Below are positions 16,119 to 24,470 of a stretch of 64,000 nt of DNA, in pieces. The stretch comes from Saccharospirillum sp043196875 (GTDB lineage Bacteria > Pseudomonadota > Gammaproteobacteria > Pseudomonadales > Natronospirillaceae): assembly GCF_043196875.1 (NCBI RefSeq), contig NZ_JBEBMX010000006.1, forward strand, positions 62,001 to 126,000, given 5' to 3'. Every line of letters starts with the position of its first letter. Within the stretch, counting starts at the first letter, position 1. The position numbers and the translations under genes were made by a program. Below the pieces are notes generated by a model, which was given only the letters and a program-made list of their open reading frames with translations, ran no database searches and was not told the DNA's origin.

Positions 16119-17447
16119 CTACACCGGCTGACGGCCAACGGCATAGTAACGAATGCCTTTCTTCTTCATGCGCGACGGTTCATAAAGGTTACGACCATCG
16201 AACACCAGCGGCTCGCTGAGCTGCTGTTTGATCACGTCAAAATCCGGGGCGCGGAAGGTTTGCCATTCGGTGACGATAATCAAGGCGTCGGCGCCTTTCA
16301 GTGCGCTTTCTTTGGTACCGCTGAGCACCAGGTCATCACGATCACCATAGATGCGCTGCGTCTCTTCCATGGCTTCCGGGTCGAACGCCTGTACCTTGGC
16401 ACCGGCGTCCCATAGAGCTTCCATCAAAACGCGGCTGGGTGCTTCGCGCATATCGTCGGTGTTGGGTTTAAAACTCAGTCCCCAAACCGCGAAGGTTTTA
16501 CCGGCCAGATCACCCTGATAATAATTCGAGATTTTTTTGAACAGGGTGGTTTTCTGCTCATAATTTCGAGCTTCAACTGCCTTCAGAATACCGGCGTCAA
16601 AATCGATGCCCTCGGCGGTACGAATCAACGCCTGAACGTCTTTCGGGAAGCAAGAACCGCCATAACCAACACCGGGATAAATAAAGTGATAACCGATGCG
16701 CGGATCGCTGCCGATGCCCTGACGCACCGCTTCTACATCGGCACCCAGACGCTCAGCCAGGTTGGCGATTTCGTTCATAAAACTGATCTTGGTTGCCAGC
16801 ATGCAGTTGGCGGCGTACTTGGTCAGTTCGGCGCTGCGCACATCCATAACAATCATCTTGTCGTGGTTGCGGTTAAAGGGAGAATAGAGCTCGCGCAGCA
16901 TTTCTTCGGCGCGTTCGCTATCGGTACCGATCACAATACGATCCGGACGCAGGCAATCGTTAACCGCCGCGCCTTCTTTCAAAAATTCCGGGTTAGAAAC
17001 CACGTCAAAACTGACGTCGCTGCCGCGTTTTTGTAACACTTCGGCAATGGCGGCGGTCACTTTATCGGCGGTACCAACCGGCACCGTGGATTTGTTGATA
17101 ACCACCTTATAGTCATCCATGGTTTCGGCAATGGTACGCGCAACCGTCAACACGTACTTCAGGTCGGCACTGCCATCTTCATCCGGTGGTGTGCCCACAG
17201 CGATAAAGAGGATGTCACCATGACGCACCGCCTCGGCGGCATCGGTGGTAAAGTTCAGTCGACCTTCCTGGTAGTTTTCTTTAACCAGTGGTTCCAGACC
17301 CGGCTCGTAGATCGGGATGCGACCCTGTTTTAGGTTTTCAACGCGATTGGCGTCGACATCCACACAGACCACATCGTGGCCCGCTTCTGCCAGGCAAGTA
17401 CCTTGAACCAGACCCACATAGCCGATACCAAAAACAGTTACTTTCAT
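16119..17447 (-). CDS. ugd: UDP-glucose 6-dehydrogenase
   Basis: 442 residues from the ATG at 17447, preceded by an AGGGA element; an earlier in-frame ATG at 17489 would add 14 unconserved residues. Rossmann motif GIGYVG at 7-12, the SNPEFLKEG block, and the catalytic Cys266 in YGGSCFPKD, followed by the WGLSFKPNTDDMREAPS domain typical of Ugd. It oxidises UDP-glucose to UDP-glucuronate with two NAD. It is not in the O-antigen operon but lies close by with cysC and manC, and would supply UDP-GlcA for exopolysaccharide or LPS. Confidence 0.95.
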   Translation of the reverse strand: MKVTVFGIGYVGLVQGTCLAEAGHDVVCVDVDANRVENLKQGRIPIYEPGLEPLVKENYQEGRLNFTTDAAEAVRHGDILFIAVGTPPDEDGSADLKYVLTVARTIAETMDDYKVVINKSTVPVGTADKVTAAIAEVLQKRGSDVSFDVVSNPEFLKEGAAVNDCLRPDRIVIGTDSERAEEMLRELYSPFNRNHDKMIVMDVRSAELTKYAANCMLATKISFMNEIANLAERLGADVEAVRQGIGSDPRIGYHFIYPGVGYGGSCFPKDVQALIRTAEGIDFDAGILKAVEARNYEQKTTLFKKISNYYQGDLAGKTFAVWGLSFKPNTDDMREAPSRVLMEALWDAGAKVQAFDPEAMEETQRIYGDRDDLVLSGTKESALKGADALIIVTEWQTFRAPDFDVIKQQLSEPLVFDGRNLYEPSRMKKKGIRYYAVGRQPV

Positions 17448-17575
17448 GAAAATCCCTGTGATTAATAAGTCGTTAACCGCAGCCAGCAACTGCGTCTTTA
17501 AGCAGAGGATGCTGTCTGGCCCGGTTCAGGACGCGCCCAGACTATGACACCCGAGTGACAATTCGATGACAGCCT

Positions 17576-18643
17576 CTATTGCATCGAGATACTAGGTCCA
17601 CTATCGGCGCCGCGCAATGCCAAAGCCGCTGCGGTGCGACGCGCCAGTAACTGATAGTGAGCGGTAATTTCGCCATCCGGCTCAGCAACAACCGTCGGTT
17701 CACCAGCATCGGTTTGGGTGCGAATGGCCAGATCCAGCGGCAAACTTTCCAACAACGTGACGTCGTAGTCGGTCGCGAGTTGCGCCCCGCCGCCCTCACC
17801 AAAGATGTGTTCGACATGACCGCAGTTGGAGCAGATATGCATGGCCATATTTTCAACAATACCCAGCACCGGAATGTCGACCTTACGGAACATCTCAATG
17901 CCTTTGCGGGCGTCAAGTAAGGCGATGTCTTGCGGTGTGGTGACGATCACCGCACCGGATACCGGCACCTTCTGCGCCAGCGTCAATTGGATATCACCGG
18001 TGCCCGGCGGCATATCGATGACCAGGTAATCCAGGTCATCCCAGAGTGTTTGCGTCAGCAACTGCTGCAAGGCGCCAGAAACCATCGGGCCACGCCAGAC
18101 CATGGGCGTTTTTTCGGTAACCAGATAAGCCATCGACATGCTTTGCAGGCCGTGCGCTGCTACCGGAATAAAGAATTTTTCATCGCGCGTTTGTGGCCGG
18201 GTGCCTTCGGCCACACCGAGCATGGCGGCGACACTCGGGCCGTAAATATCGGCGTCCAGAATGCCGACCCGCGCACCTTCAGCCTGTAACGCCAGCGCCA
18301 GGTTAACTGCCGTGGTGCTCTTGCCGACACCGCCTTTGCCAGAGGCCACGGCGATAATATTTTTAACGCCGTTCAGGCCGGGAAGATTATCCCGCACGTT
18401 CACCGCTGCGGCCGACCAGTCAACGCTGACTTCAGCGCTGACATCATCCAACTGCGCTTCAATATGACTTTGCACCAGCATGCTCAGGCCGCGCGCGTAT
18501 TGGCCGGCGGCATAGTGCAGATGGATATGAACCTGGACGGGATCATCGCCATCGATGCGAATATCGGCGGTCTCCGCCAGCGGGCGATCGGTGTGTGGAT
18601 CTTTCAGGATTCCCAGCAGCGTCTGGATGCGTTCGTGAGACAT
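17576..18643 (-). CDS. mrp: Iron-sulfur cluster carrier protein Mrp/ApbC
   Basis: 355 residues. An N-terminal DUF59-like domain (about 1-90) is followed by the deviant Walker A GKGGVGKST near 106-114, then DADIYGPSV, MPPGTGDIQLT, and a CxxC pair in CSNCGHVEHIFG that binds the bridging 4Fe-4S cluster. Mrp/ApbC proteins carry and transfer Fe-S clusters in the cytoplasm. In E. coli mrp is divergent from metG; here the same orientation is kept but manC lies between the two. Confidence 0.95.
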   Translation of the reverse strand: MSHERIQTLLGILKDPHTDRPLAETADIRIDGDDPVQVHIHLHYAAGQYARGLSMLVQSHIEAQLDDVSAEVSVDWSAAAVNVRDNLPGLNGVKNIIAVASGKGGVGKSTTAVNLALALQAEGARVGILDADIYGPSVAAMLGVAEGTRPQTRDEKFFIPVAAHGLQSMSMAYLVTEKTPMVWRGPMVSGALQQLLTQTLWDDLDYLVIDMPPGTGDIQLTLAQKVPVSGAVIVTTPQDIALLDARKGIEMFRKVDIPVLGIVENMAMHICSNCGHVEHIFGEGGGAQLATDYDVTLLESLPLDLAIRTQTDAGEPTVVAEPDGEITAHYQLLARRTAAALALRGADSGPSISMQ

Positions 18644-18687
18644 AAGAACTCAATTTGGAAAATGGGTGCGGTAGCAAGATGGGGATG

Positions 18688-18717
18688 CGGGCGGGGCTTC
18701 TAAAGTCGCCCCGCCCG
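18688..18717. terminator. GC-rich hairpin between manC and mrp
   Basis: A perfect 10-bp inverted repeat (CGGGCGGGGC with its complement) around a 10-nt loop, starting 9 bases after the manC stop in the direction of transcription. There is no T-tract on either strand, so it could be a weak or Rho-assisted terminator, or a 3' stabiliser for manC mRNA. Confidence 0.55.
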
Positions 18718-18725
18718 ATGCTTCA

Positions 18726-20129
18726 TTAACTGCGTCCGTAGCGATCGGTAAAGCGCACGATGTCGTCTTCACCCAGGTAGCTGCCGGTCTGAACCTCGAT
18801 CAATTCCAGCGGAATCTTGCCGGGGTTTTCCAGCGCATGAACGGTGCCGATGGGAATGTAGACCGACTCGTTCTCGCTCAGCATGCGAGTGTCTTCACCG
18901 ATGGTGACATTAGCCGTGCCGCTGACCACCACCCAGTGTTCGGCGCGATGGTGATGCATCTGCACCGACAGTTTCTCGCCAGGTTTGACGGTGATGCGTT
19001 TCACCTGATGGCGCTCACCCATGTTAATGGTTTTATAAGCGCCCCAGGGACGATGCACACGAGCGTGCAGCTGGTGTTCGCTGCGGCCGCCGGCTTTGAT
19101 CTGGGTGACGATCTCTTTGACGTCCTGAGCGCGCTCGCGCGGAATCACCAGTACCGCATCGTCGGTTTCGATAATGGCCAGATCGTTAACGCCAACCGCA
19201 GCCACCAAACGGCTTTCCGCGCGGATCAAATTGCCATGGGCATCGTGCGTCAACACATCGCCTTGAATGGCGTTGCCGTCGGCGTCTTTGTCATTCAAAT
19301 CATAGAGTGCGGACCAGGCGCCGATGTCGTTCCAGTCGCCGCTATAAGGCACCACCACCGCGCGATCGGTGTGTTCCATAATGGCGTAATCGATGGAATC
19401 GGACGGGCTCTTGGCGAAGGCTTCGGCATCGACCCGGATAAAATCCAAATCGCTGTATTCACCGGCCATGGCCGCTTCGGTCGCGGCAAAAATCGACGGC
19501 TGATGACGCTTCAGTTCGTCCAGATAGACGCTGGCTTTAAAGACGAACATGCCCGAATTCCAGTAGTGGCGACCGCTTTGCAAATAGCCTGCAGCGGTCT
19601 CGGCATCGGGTTTTTCACGGAAGGCGGCAACGGCGCTGACTTGCCCAGGCTGGGCGGCTTCAATATAGCCGTAGCCGGTTTCGGCGTAGCTGGGCGTCAC
19701 ACCGAAGGTGACCAGCTTATCTTCTGCCGCTTGCTCCAGGGCCTGCTGCAAGGCGGCGCTAAAGGATGCCCGATCCTGAATCACATGGTCGGCAGGCAAC
19801 ACCACCAGAGTGGCATCCGGATCACGCTGTACGGCTTGAAAGGCTGCCAAAGCAATGGCCGGGGCCGTATTGCGACCTTCAGGTTCAAGAATTAAATCAC
19901 TGCTGACTTGCAAATCGGCCATTTGTTGGGCGATTAAAAACCGGTGCTCATCGTTACAGACAATAATAGGGGCCTCGGTCATACCGGCCGCCTGAGCGCG
20001 CTCGACAGTTTGCTGGATCAGGCTGTGCTCGGTGCCGGTCAGGCTGATGCATTGCTTGGGAAACAACTCACGCGATACCGGCCACAGTCGTGAGCCGACG
20101 CCACCGGCGAGCAAAACAGGAATAATCAA
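18726..20129 (-). CDS. manC: Mannose-1-phosphate guanylyltransferase / mannose-6-phosphate isomerase (ManC/CpsB/AlgA type)
   Basis: 467 residues when begun at the TTG at 20129, which has GGAG upstream and puts IIPVLLAGGVGSRLWPVSR at the very N-terminus as in the family; an ATG at 20198 would add 23 unconserved residues. The nucleotidyltransferase signature LAGGVGSRLWPVSRELFPKQ, the FREKPD and YWNSGMFVF blocks are followed by a C-terminal cupin isomerase domain (RPWGAYKTI, VKPGEKLSVQMHHHRAEHW). It makes GDP-mannose, the substrate of the Gmd in the O-antigen operon. It lies between mrp and metG. Confidence 0.94.
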   Translation of the reverse strand: MIIPVLLAGGVGSRLWPVSRELFPKQCISLTGTEHSLIQQTVERAQAAGMTEAPIIVCNDEHRFLIAQQMADLQVSSDLILEPEGRNTAPAIALAAFQAVQRDPDATLVVLPADHVIQDRASFSAALQQALEQAAEDKLVTFGVTPSYAETGYGYIEAAQPGQVSAVAAFREKPDAETAAGYLQSGRHYWNSGMFVFKASVYLDELKRHQPSIFAATEAAMAGEYSDLDFIRVDAEAFAKSPSDSIDYAIMEHTDRAVVVPYSGDWNDIGAWSALYDLNDKDADGNAIQGDVLTHDAHGNLIRAESRLVAAVGVNDLAIIETDDAVLVIPRERAQDVKEIVTQIKAGGRSEHQLHARVHRPWGAYKTINMGERHQVKRITVKPGEKLSVQMHHHRAEHWVVVSGTANVTIGEDTRMLSENESVYIPIGTVHALENPGKIPLELIEVQTGSYLGEDDIVRFTDRYGRS

Positions 20130-20324
20130 CCCGCAATCTCCATGTTCAACAGTGTCAGAATGCGCGGATGATAGCACTGGCTGGCCGCCAAAGCCCACGA
20201 CCGCATCACTCCACAGGATGACGCTCTAATCGCCTTCGGGTACACTGTGCGGCCTTTTTCGGCCGCTGTGTCTGGCCGATATCGTCGAACCTTTTGCTGT
20301 CCAATCACGAGGAAGCGCGAAGCA

Positions 20325-22367
20325 ATGAGCGAACCCCGCAAGATTCTGGTTACCAGTGCCCTGCCCTACGCCAACGGCCCCATCCACCTGGGTCATATGC
20401 TGGAACATATCCAAACCGATATCTGGGTACGCTTCCAAAACAGCATGGGTAACCACTGCACCTACGTTTGCGCCGACGACACCCACGGCACCGCCGTTAT
20501 GCTGCGCGCCGAAAAAGAAGGCAAGACGCCGGAAGATCATATCGACACCATGCGCCGCGAACATATGCGCGATTTCGCCGGCTTTTTGATCGACCACCAC
20601 AACTATTACAGCACTCACTCCGAGGAAAACCGTTTCTTCGCCGAGCAGATTTACGGTCGCTTAAAAGCCAATGGCCATATCACCACCAAGACCATTCGCC
20701 AGCTCTACGATCCGGAGAAAGAAATCTTCCTGGCCGATCGTTTCGTCAAAGGCACTTGCCCGAAATGCGGCAGCGAAGATCAGTATGGCGATGCCTGCGA
20801 AGTGTGCAGCGCCACCTACGAGCCGAACGAACTGATCAACCCGCGTTCGGTATACAGCGGCGCCACGCCGGTCGAGAAAGAATCCGAGCACTACTTCTTC
20901 GACCTGCCGCAATTCCAGACCATGCTGCGCAGCTGGACCCGTTCGGGCACACTGCAAGAAAGCGTCGCCAACAAGCTGGCTGAGTGGGTTGATGCCGAAC
21001 TGCAGCCTTGGGATGTCAGCCGCGATGCGCCCTATTTCGGTTTCGAAATTCCCGATGCACCGGGCAAGTATTTCTACGTCTGGCTGGATGCGCCGATCGG
21101 CTATATGGCCAGCTTTAAAAACCTCTGCGACCGTCGCGACGATCTGAACTTCGACGACTATTGGCGCAAGGAATCCAATGCCGAGCTGTATCACTTTATC
21201 GGCAAAGACATCATTAATTTCCACGCTCTGTTCTGGCCGGCCATGCTCGACAGCGCCAACTACCGCAAACCGAACGGCGTCTATGCGCACGGCTATGTCA
21301 CGGTCAACGGCGAGAAGATGTCCAAGTCGCGCGGCACTTTCATTATGGCCAAAACCTACCTGGAACATCTGAGCCCGGAATACCTGCGTTATTACTACGC
21401 CGCCAAACTCGGCGACGGTGTGGAAGACATCGATCTGTCGCTGACCGACTTCGCCCAACGGGTGAATTCCGACTTGGTCGGCAAGGTGGTCAACATCGCC
21501 AGCCGCTGTGCCGGCTTTATCAAAAAAGGCGGCGGCAAGCTGTCCGACAACATTGCTGAACCGGCCATGCTGGCCGATTTCCAGGCTGCCGGCGAACGCA
21601 TCGCTGCTCATTTTGAAGCGCGCGAATACAGCCGGGCGATCCGTGAAATCATGACACTCGCCGACCGCGCCAACGAATACATTCAGTCCAAAGCACCCTG
21701 GAGCCTGGCGAAGGAAGAAGGCCGCGATCAGGAAGTGCAGGATATCTGTTCAATGGGCATTCACCTGTTCCGTTTGCTGGCCATCTATCTGGGTCCCGTG
21801 CTGCCGGCAATGAGTGAAAAAATTGCGACTTTCCTGAATGTCGACAGCCTGAACTTTACCGACCGTCATACGGTGCTGACCGGCCATGCCATCAACAAGT
21901 TTAAGCCGCTGCTGACGCGCATCGAGATGGATCAAATTGATGCGCTGATCGAAGCCAGCAAAGAAGACGTTGCCGCTGAAACCAAACCAGCAGCAAAGGC
22001 TGCGCCTAAAGCCGAGAGCAAACCCGCTGAAGACAGCCCGGCCGAAATCGAATTTGGCGATTTCGCCAAGGTCGACCTGCGCGTTGCCAAGGTACTGAAC
22101 GCCGACTACGTCGAAGGCGCCGACAAACTGCTGCAACTGCAACTCGATGCCGGCAATGGCGAAACCCGCCAGGTATTTTCCGGCATTCGCAGCCACTACG
22201 AACCGGCGGATCTGGTCGGCAAGTCGGTGGTGCTGGTGTACAACCTCAAGCCGCGCAAAATGCGTTTTGGCCTGTCCGAAGGCATGGTGTTGGCCGCCAG
22301 TAGCGGTGACGATCTGTGGGTACTGGAAGGTCCGGCTGCAGCCGCTCCTGGCACCAAGATCAGCTAG
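20325..22367 (+). CDS. metG: Methionyl-tRNA synthetase
   Basis: 680 residues from the ATG at 20325, which has a GAGGAAG ribosome site. Class I signatures: the HIGH-like HLGH in YANGPIHLGHM, KMSKS in GEKMSKSRGTF, and a Cys4 zinc knuckle (CPKCGSEDQYGDACEVC). The C-terminal part after a Lys/Ala/Pro-rich linker is the dimerising tRNA-binding domain (DFAKVDLRVAKVL). It charges tRNA-Met and initiator tRNA. Divergent from manC with about 200 bp between starts. No T-box or SAM riboswitch is visible. Confidence 0.97.
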   Translation: MSEPRKILVTSALPYANGPIHLGHMLEHIQTDIWVRFQNSMGNHCTYVCADDTHGTAVMLRAEKEGKTPEDHIDTMRREHMRDFAGFLIDHHNYYSTHSEENRFFAEQIYGRLKANGHITTKTIRQLYDPEKEIFLADRFVKGTCPKCGSEDQYGDACEVCSATYEPNELINPRSVYSGATPVEKESEHYFFDLPQFQTMLRSWTRSGTLQESVANKLAEWVDAELQPWDVSRDAPYFGFEIPDAPGKYFYVWLDAPIGYMASFKNLCDRRDDLNFDDYWRKESNAELYHFIGKDIINFHALFWPAMLDSANYRKPNGVYAHGYVTVNGEKMSKSRGTFIMAKTYLEHLSPEYLRYYYAAKLGDGVEDIDLSLTDFAQRVNSDLVGKVVNIASRCAGFIKKGGGKLSDNIAEPAMLADFQAAGERIAAHFEAREYSRAIREIMTLADRANEYIQSKAPWSLAKEEGRDQEVQDICSMGIHLFRLLAIYLGPVLPAMSEKIATFLNVDSLNFTDRHTVLTGHAINKFKPLLTRIEMDQIDALIEASKEDVAAETKPAAKAAPKAESKPAEDSPAEIEFGDFAKVDLRVAKVLNADYVEGADKLLQLQLDAGNGETRQVFSGIRSHYEPADLVGKSVVLVYNLKPRKMRFGLSEGMVLAASSGDDLWVLEGPAAAAPGTKIS

Positions 22368-22372
22368 CCGAA

Positions 22373-23233
22373 ATGGGCGAACTCTATGCGCTGTTAGCGG
22401 CCTTGTCGTGGACAACCGCCGCTTACGGCTTTCGGCATCTCGGCGGCACCCTGACACCGCTGCAGCTGAACCTCTGGAAAGGCATTCTCGCCTGCCTGGG
22501 CCTGGCGGCTTTTATTGCCGTCTCGGGCCAGTGGATCAGCTTGCCATCGGCGGTATGGCTGCCACTGTTATTAAGCGGTCTGATCGGTATTACCCTGGGC
22601 GATACGCTGCTGTTCTCGGCGCTGAATCGCATTGGTGAACGCACCACCCTGACCATCGCCGAATCGGCCGCGCCGCTGTTCACCATTGGTCTGGGTATGC
22701 TGTGGCTCGGTGAGTTTCTGACGCTGTGGCAATGGCTCGGCGCAGCGCTGATTTTGCCGGCGCTGTTCTGGGTATTGGAACCCGGCAATCCAGCGCATCG
22801 CAGTCATCCTTTATTGGGTTTGAGTTTTGCGCTGGGTGCAGCGCTGTGCCAGGCCTTGGGCATGGTGTTAATGCGCCAGGTGTTTCTGGCAGTGGATATG
22901 CCGGCAAGCCAAGGCGCTTTGTTGCGTTTGTTAGCGGGCATCGCCGCCCTGCCGGTCTTGCTCAGTCTGCGCCGTCAGTCCTGGCTGCCGCGTTTAACGC
23001 TGCGCCAGTGGATGATTCTGGCGTTGAGTACCTTGGTCGGTACCTTATTGGCGATCTGGTTCCAACAACTGGCGGTTAAGCGCGCCGAAGCCGGGGTAGT
23101 ACAAACGCTGATTGCCACCTGCGCTATCATGGCGTTTGCCATCGACCGCCTGCGCGGCAATAAAGCCTCATCTAAAGCCTGGCTGGGTTTAGTGGTTGCC
23201 TTTACCGGCGTAGCCTTGATCGCCTTGAGCTAA
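22373..23233 (+). CDS. DMT-superfamily transporter (EamA family)
   Basis: 286 residues from the ATG at 22373, 5 nt after the metG stop. About ten hydrophobic helices in two EamA repeats; the first ends near residue 135 (LILPALFWVL), the second starts at HPLLGLSFALGAALCQALG. It is a probable inner-membrane exporter of small metabolites; substrate not predictable. Its tight spacing suggests co-transcription with metG. Confidence 0.85.
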   Translation: MGELYALLAALSWTTAAYGFRHLGGTLTPLQLNLWKGILACLGLAAFIAVSGQWISLPSAVWLPLLLSGLIGITLGDTLLFSALNRIGERTTLTIAESAAPLFTIGLGMLWLGEFLTLWQWLGAALILPALFWVLEPGNPAHRSHPLLGLSFALGAALCQALGMVLMRQVFLAVDMPASQGALLRLLAGIAALPVLLSLRRQSWLPRLTLRQWMILALSTLVGTLLAIWFQQLAVKRAEAGVVQTLIATCAIMAFAIDRLRGNKASSKAWLGLVVAFTGVALIALS

Positions 23234-23320
23234 ATCAACCAGCTGACGTTGCCAGCTTGAGTGGCATCGCCGGTTTCCCGATAATGACGCCCGCTTCAAG
23301 CGCCGCGCCAAGGACTTGCA

Positions 23321-23905
23321 ATGACGGACTACATACTGCTGTTGGTAGCCACCATTCTGGTGAACAACTTTGTGCTGGTTCAGTTTCTAGGCCTATGCCC
23401 CTTTATGGGCGTGTCCAACAAGCTGGAAACGGCCGTCGGTATGTCACTGGCGACGACCTTTGTGCTGACGCTGTCGTCGGTCGCCAGCTACATCGTTTAT
23501 TCCTGGTTGCTGGTACCGCTCGGTCTGACCTATTTGAAAACCATCAGCTTTATTCTGGTGATCGCCTTTATGGTGCAATTCACCGAAATGCTGGTGCGCA
23601 AAACCAGCCCGCTGCTGTATCGGGTGCTGGGTATTTTCCTGCCGCTGATTACTACCAACTGCGCCGTTCTCGGTGTCGCCCTGCTTAATATCAGCCGGCA
23701 GAATTCGCTGGTCGAAAGCTTCCTCTATGGCTTTGGCGCTGCCGTGGGTTTCTCGCTGGTGCTGGTGTTGTTTGCCGCTCTGCGCGAGCGTCTGGCAGTA
23801 GCCGATGTGCCACAGCCGTTTCAGGGTCCGGCGATTGGCATGATCACCGCCGGCATTATGGCGCTGGCCTTTATGGGCTTTTCCGGCCTGGTTGCGGTGG
23901 GTTAA
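23321..23905 (+). CDS. rsxA: Electron transport complex subunit RsxA/RnfA
   Basis: 194 residues with six membrane helices and the conserved LVQFLGLCPFMGVS and ITTNCAVLGVALL segments; each holds one of the cysteines that RnfA/RnfE use for a membrane 2Fe-2S centre. First gene of a complete six-gene cluster A-B-C-D-G-E. The complex couples NADH and ferredoxin (or SoxR reduction in E. coli) to ion movement. Confidence 0.97.
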   Translation: MTDYILLLVATILVNNFVLVQFLGLCPFMGVSNKLETAVGMSLATTFVLTLSSVASYIVYSWLLVPLGLTYLKTISFILVIAFMVQFTEMLVRKTSPLLYRVLGIFLPLITTNCAVLGVALLNISRQNSLVESFLYGFGAAVGFSLVLVLFAALRERLAVADVPQPFQGPAIGMITAGIMALAFMGFSGLVAVG

Positions 23906-23909
23906 GACG

Positions 23910-24470
23910 ATGTGGACAGCGGTTATTACTCTGTTGATCGTGGCGGCCATTCTTGGCGCGGCGCTCGGTTATGCCTCGGTGCGGTTCAAGCCCGAAGGCA
24001 ATCCCATCGTCGATGAAATCGATAACGTTCTGCCGCAAACCCAATGCGGCCAATGCGGTTATCCCGGCTGCCGGCCCTACGCCGAAGCCATTGCCGGTGG
24101 CGACAAGATCAACAAATGCCCGCCGGGCGGCGAAGCTACTATTCAATCGCTCGCCGATCTGCTCGATGTCGAACCCGAGCCGCTGGATGCCGAACACGGC
24201 GTCGAGAAAGCCAAGATGGTGGCGGTCATTCGCGAAGACGAATGCATCGGCTGCACCAAGTGCATTCAGGCCTGCCCGGTCGACGCCATTCTCGGCGCCG
24301 CCAAACAGATGCACACCGTGATCGAAAGCGAATGCACCGGCTGCGATCTGTGCGTGGAACCCTGCCCGGTCGATTGCATCGATATGGTGGAAGTGGGTAC
24401 TGACCTCGACCACTGGCATCTGGATAAACCCGCCAACCTGATTGCCACCGACCGGGAGCAGGCCGCATGA
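23910..24470 (+). CDS. rsxB: Electron transport complex subunit RsxB/RnfB
   Basis: 186 residues from the ATG at 23910, 4 nt after the rsxA stop. N-terminal membrane anchor (TAVITLLIVAAILGAALG), then a 4Fe-4S Fes domain with CGQCGYPGC, then two ferredoxin motifs CIGCTKCIQACP and CTGCDLCVEPCP. It relays electrons between soluble ferredoxin and the membrane complex. Overlaps rsxC by 4 nt. Confidence 0.97.
   Translation: MWTAVITLLIVAAILGAALGYASVRFKPEGNPIVDEIDNVLPQTQCGQCGYPGCRPYAEAIAGGDKINKCPPGGEATIQSLADLLDVEPEPLDAEHGVEKAKMVAVIREDECIGCTKCIQACPVDAILGAAKQMHTVIESECTGCDLCVEPCPVDCIDMVEVGTDLDHWHLDKPANLIATDREQAA

Noticed and set aside
18837..19895. 352-codon frame antisense to manC
   Set aside because: The manC product shows all family motifs; the opposite strand has none.
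20130..20324. SAM or T-box element before metG
   Set aside because: No core motif or specifier loop could be recognised.
20661..21611. 316-codon frame antisense to metG
   Set aside because: Shadow of a conserved gene.
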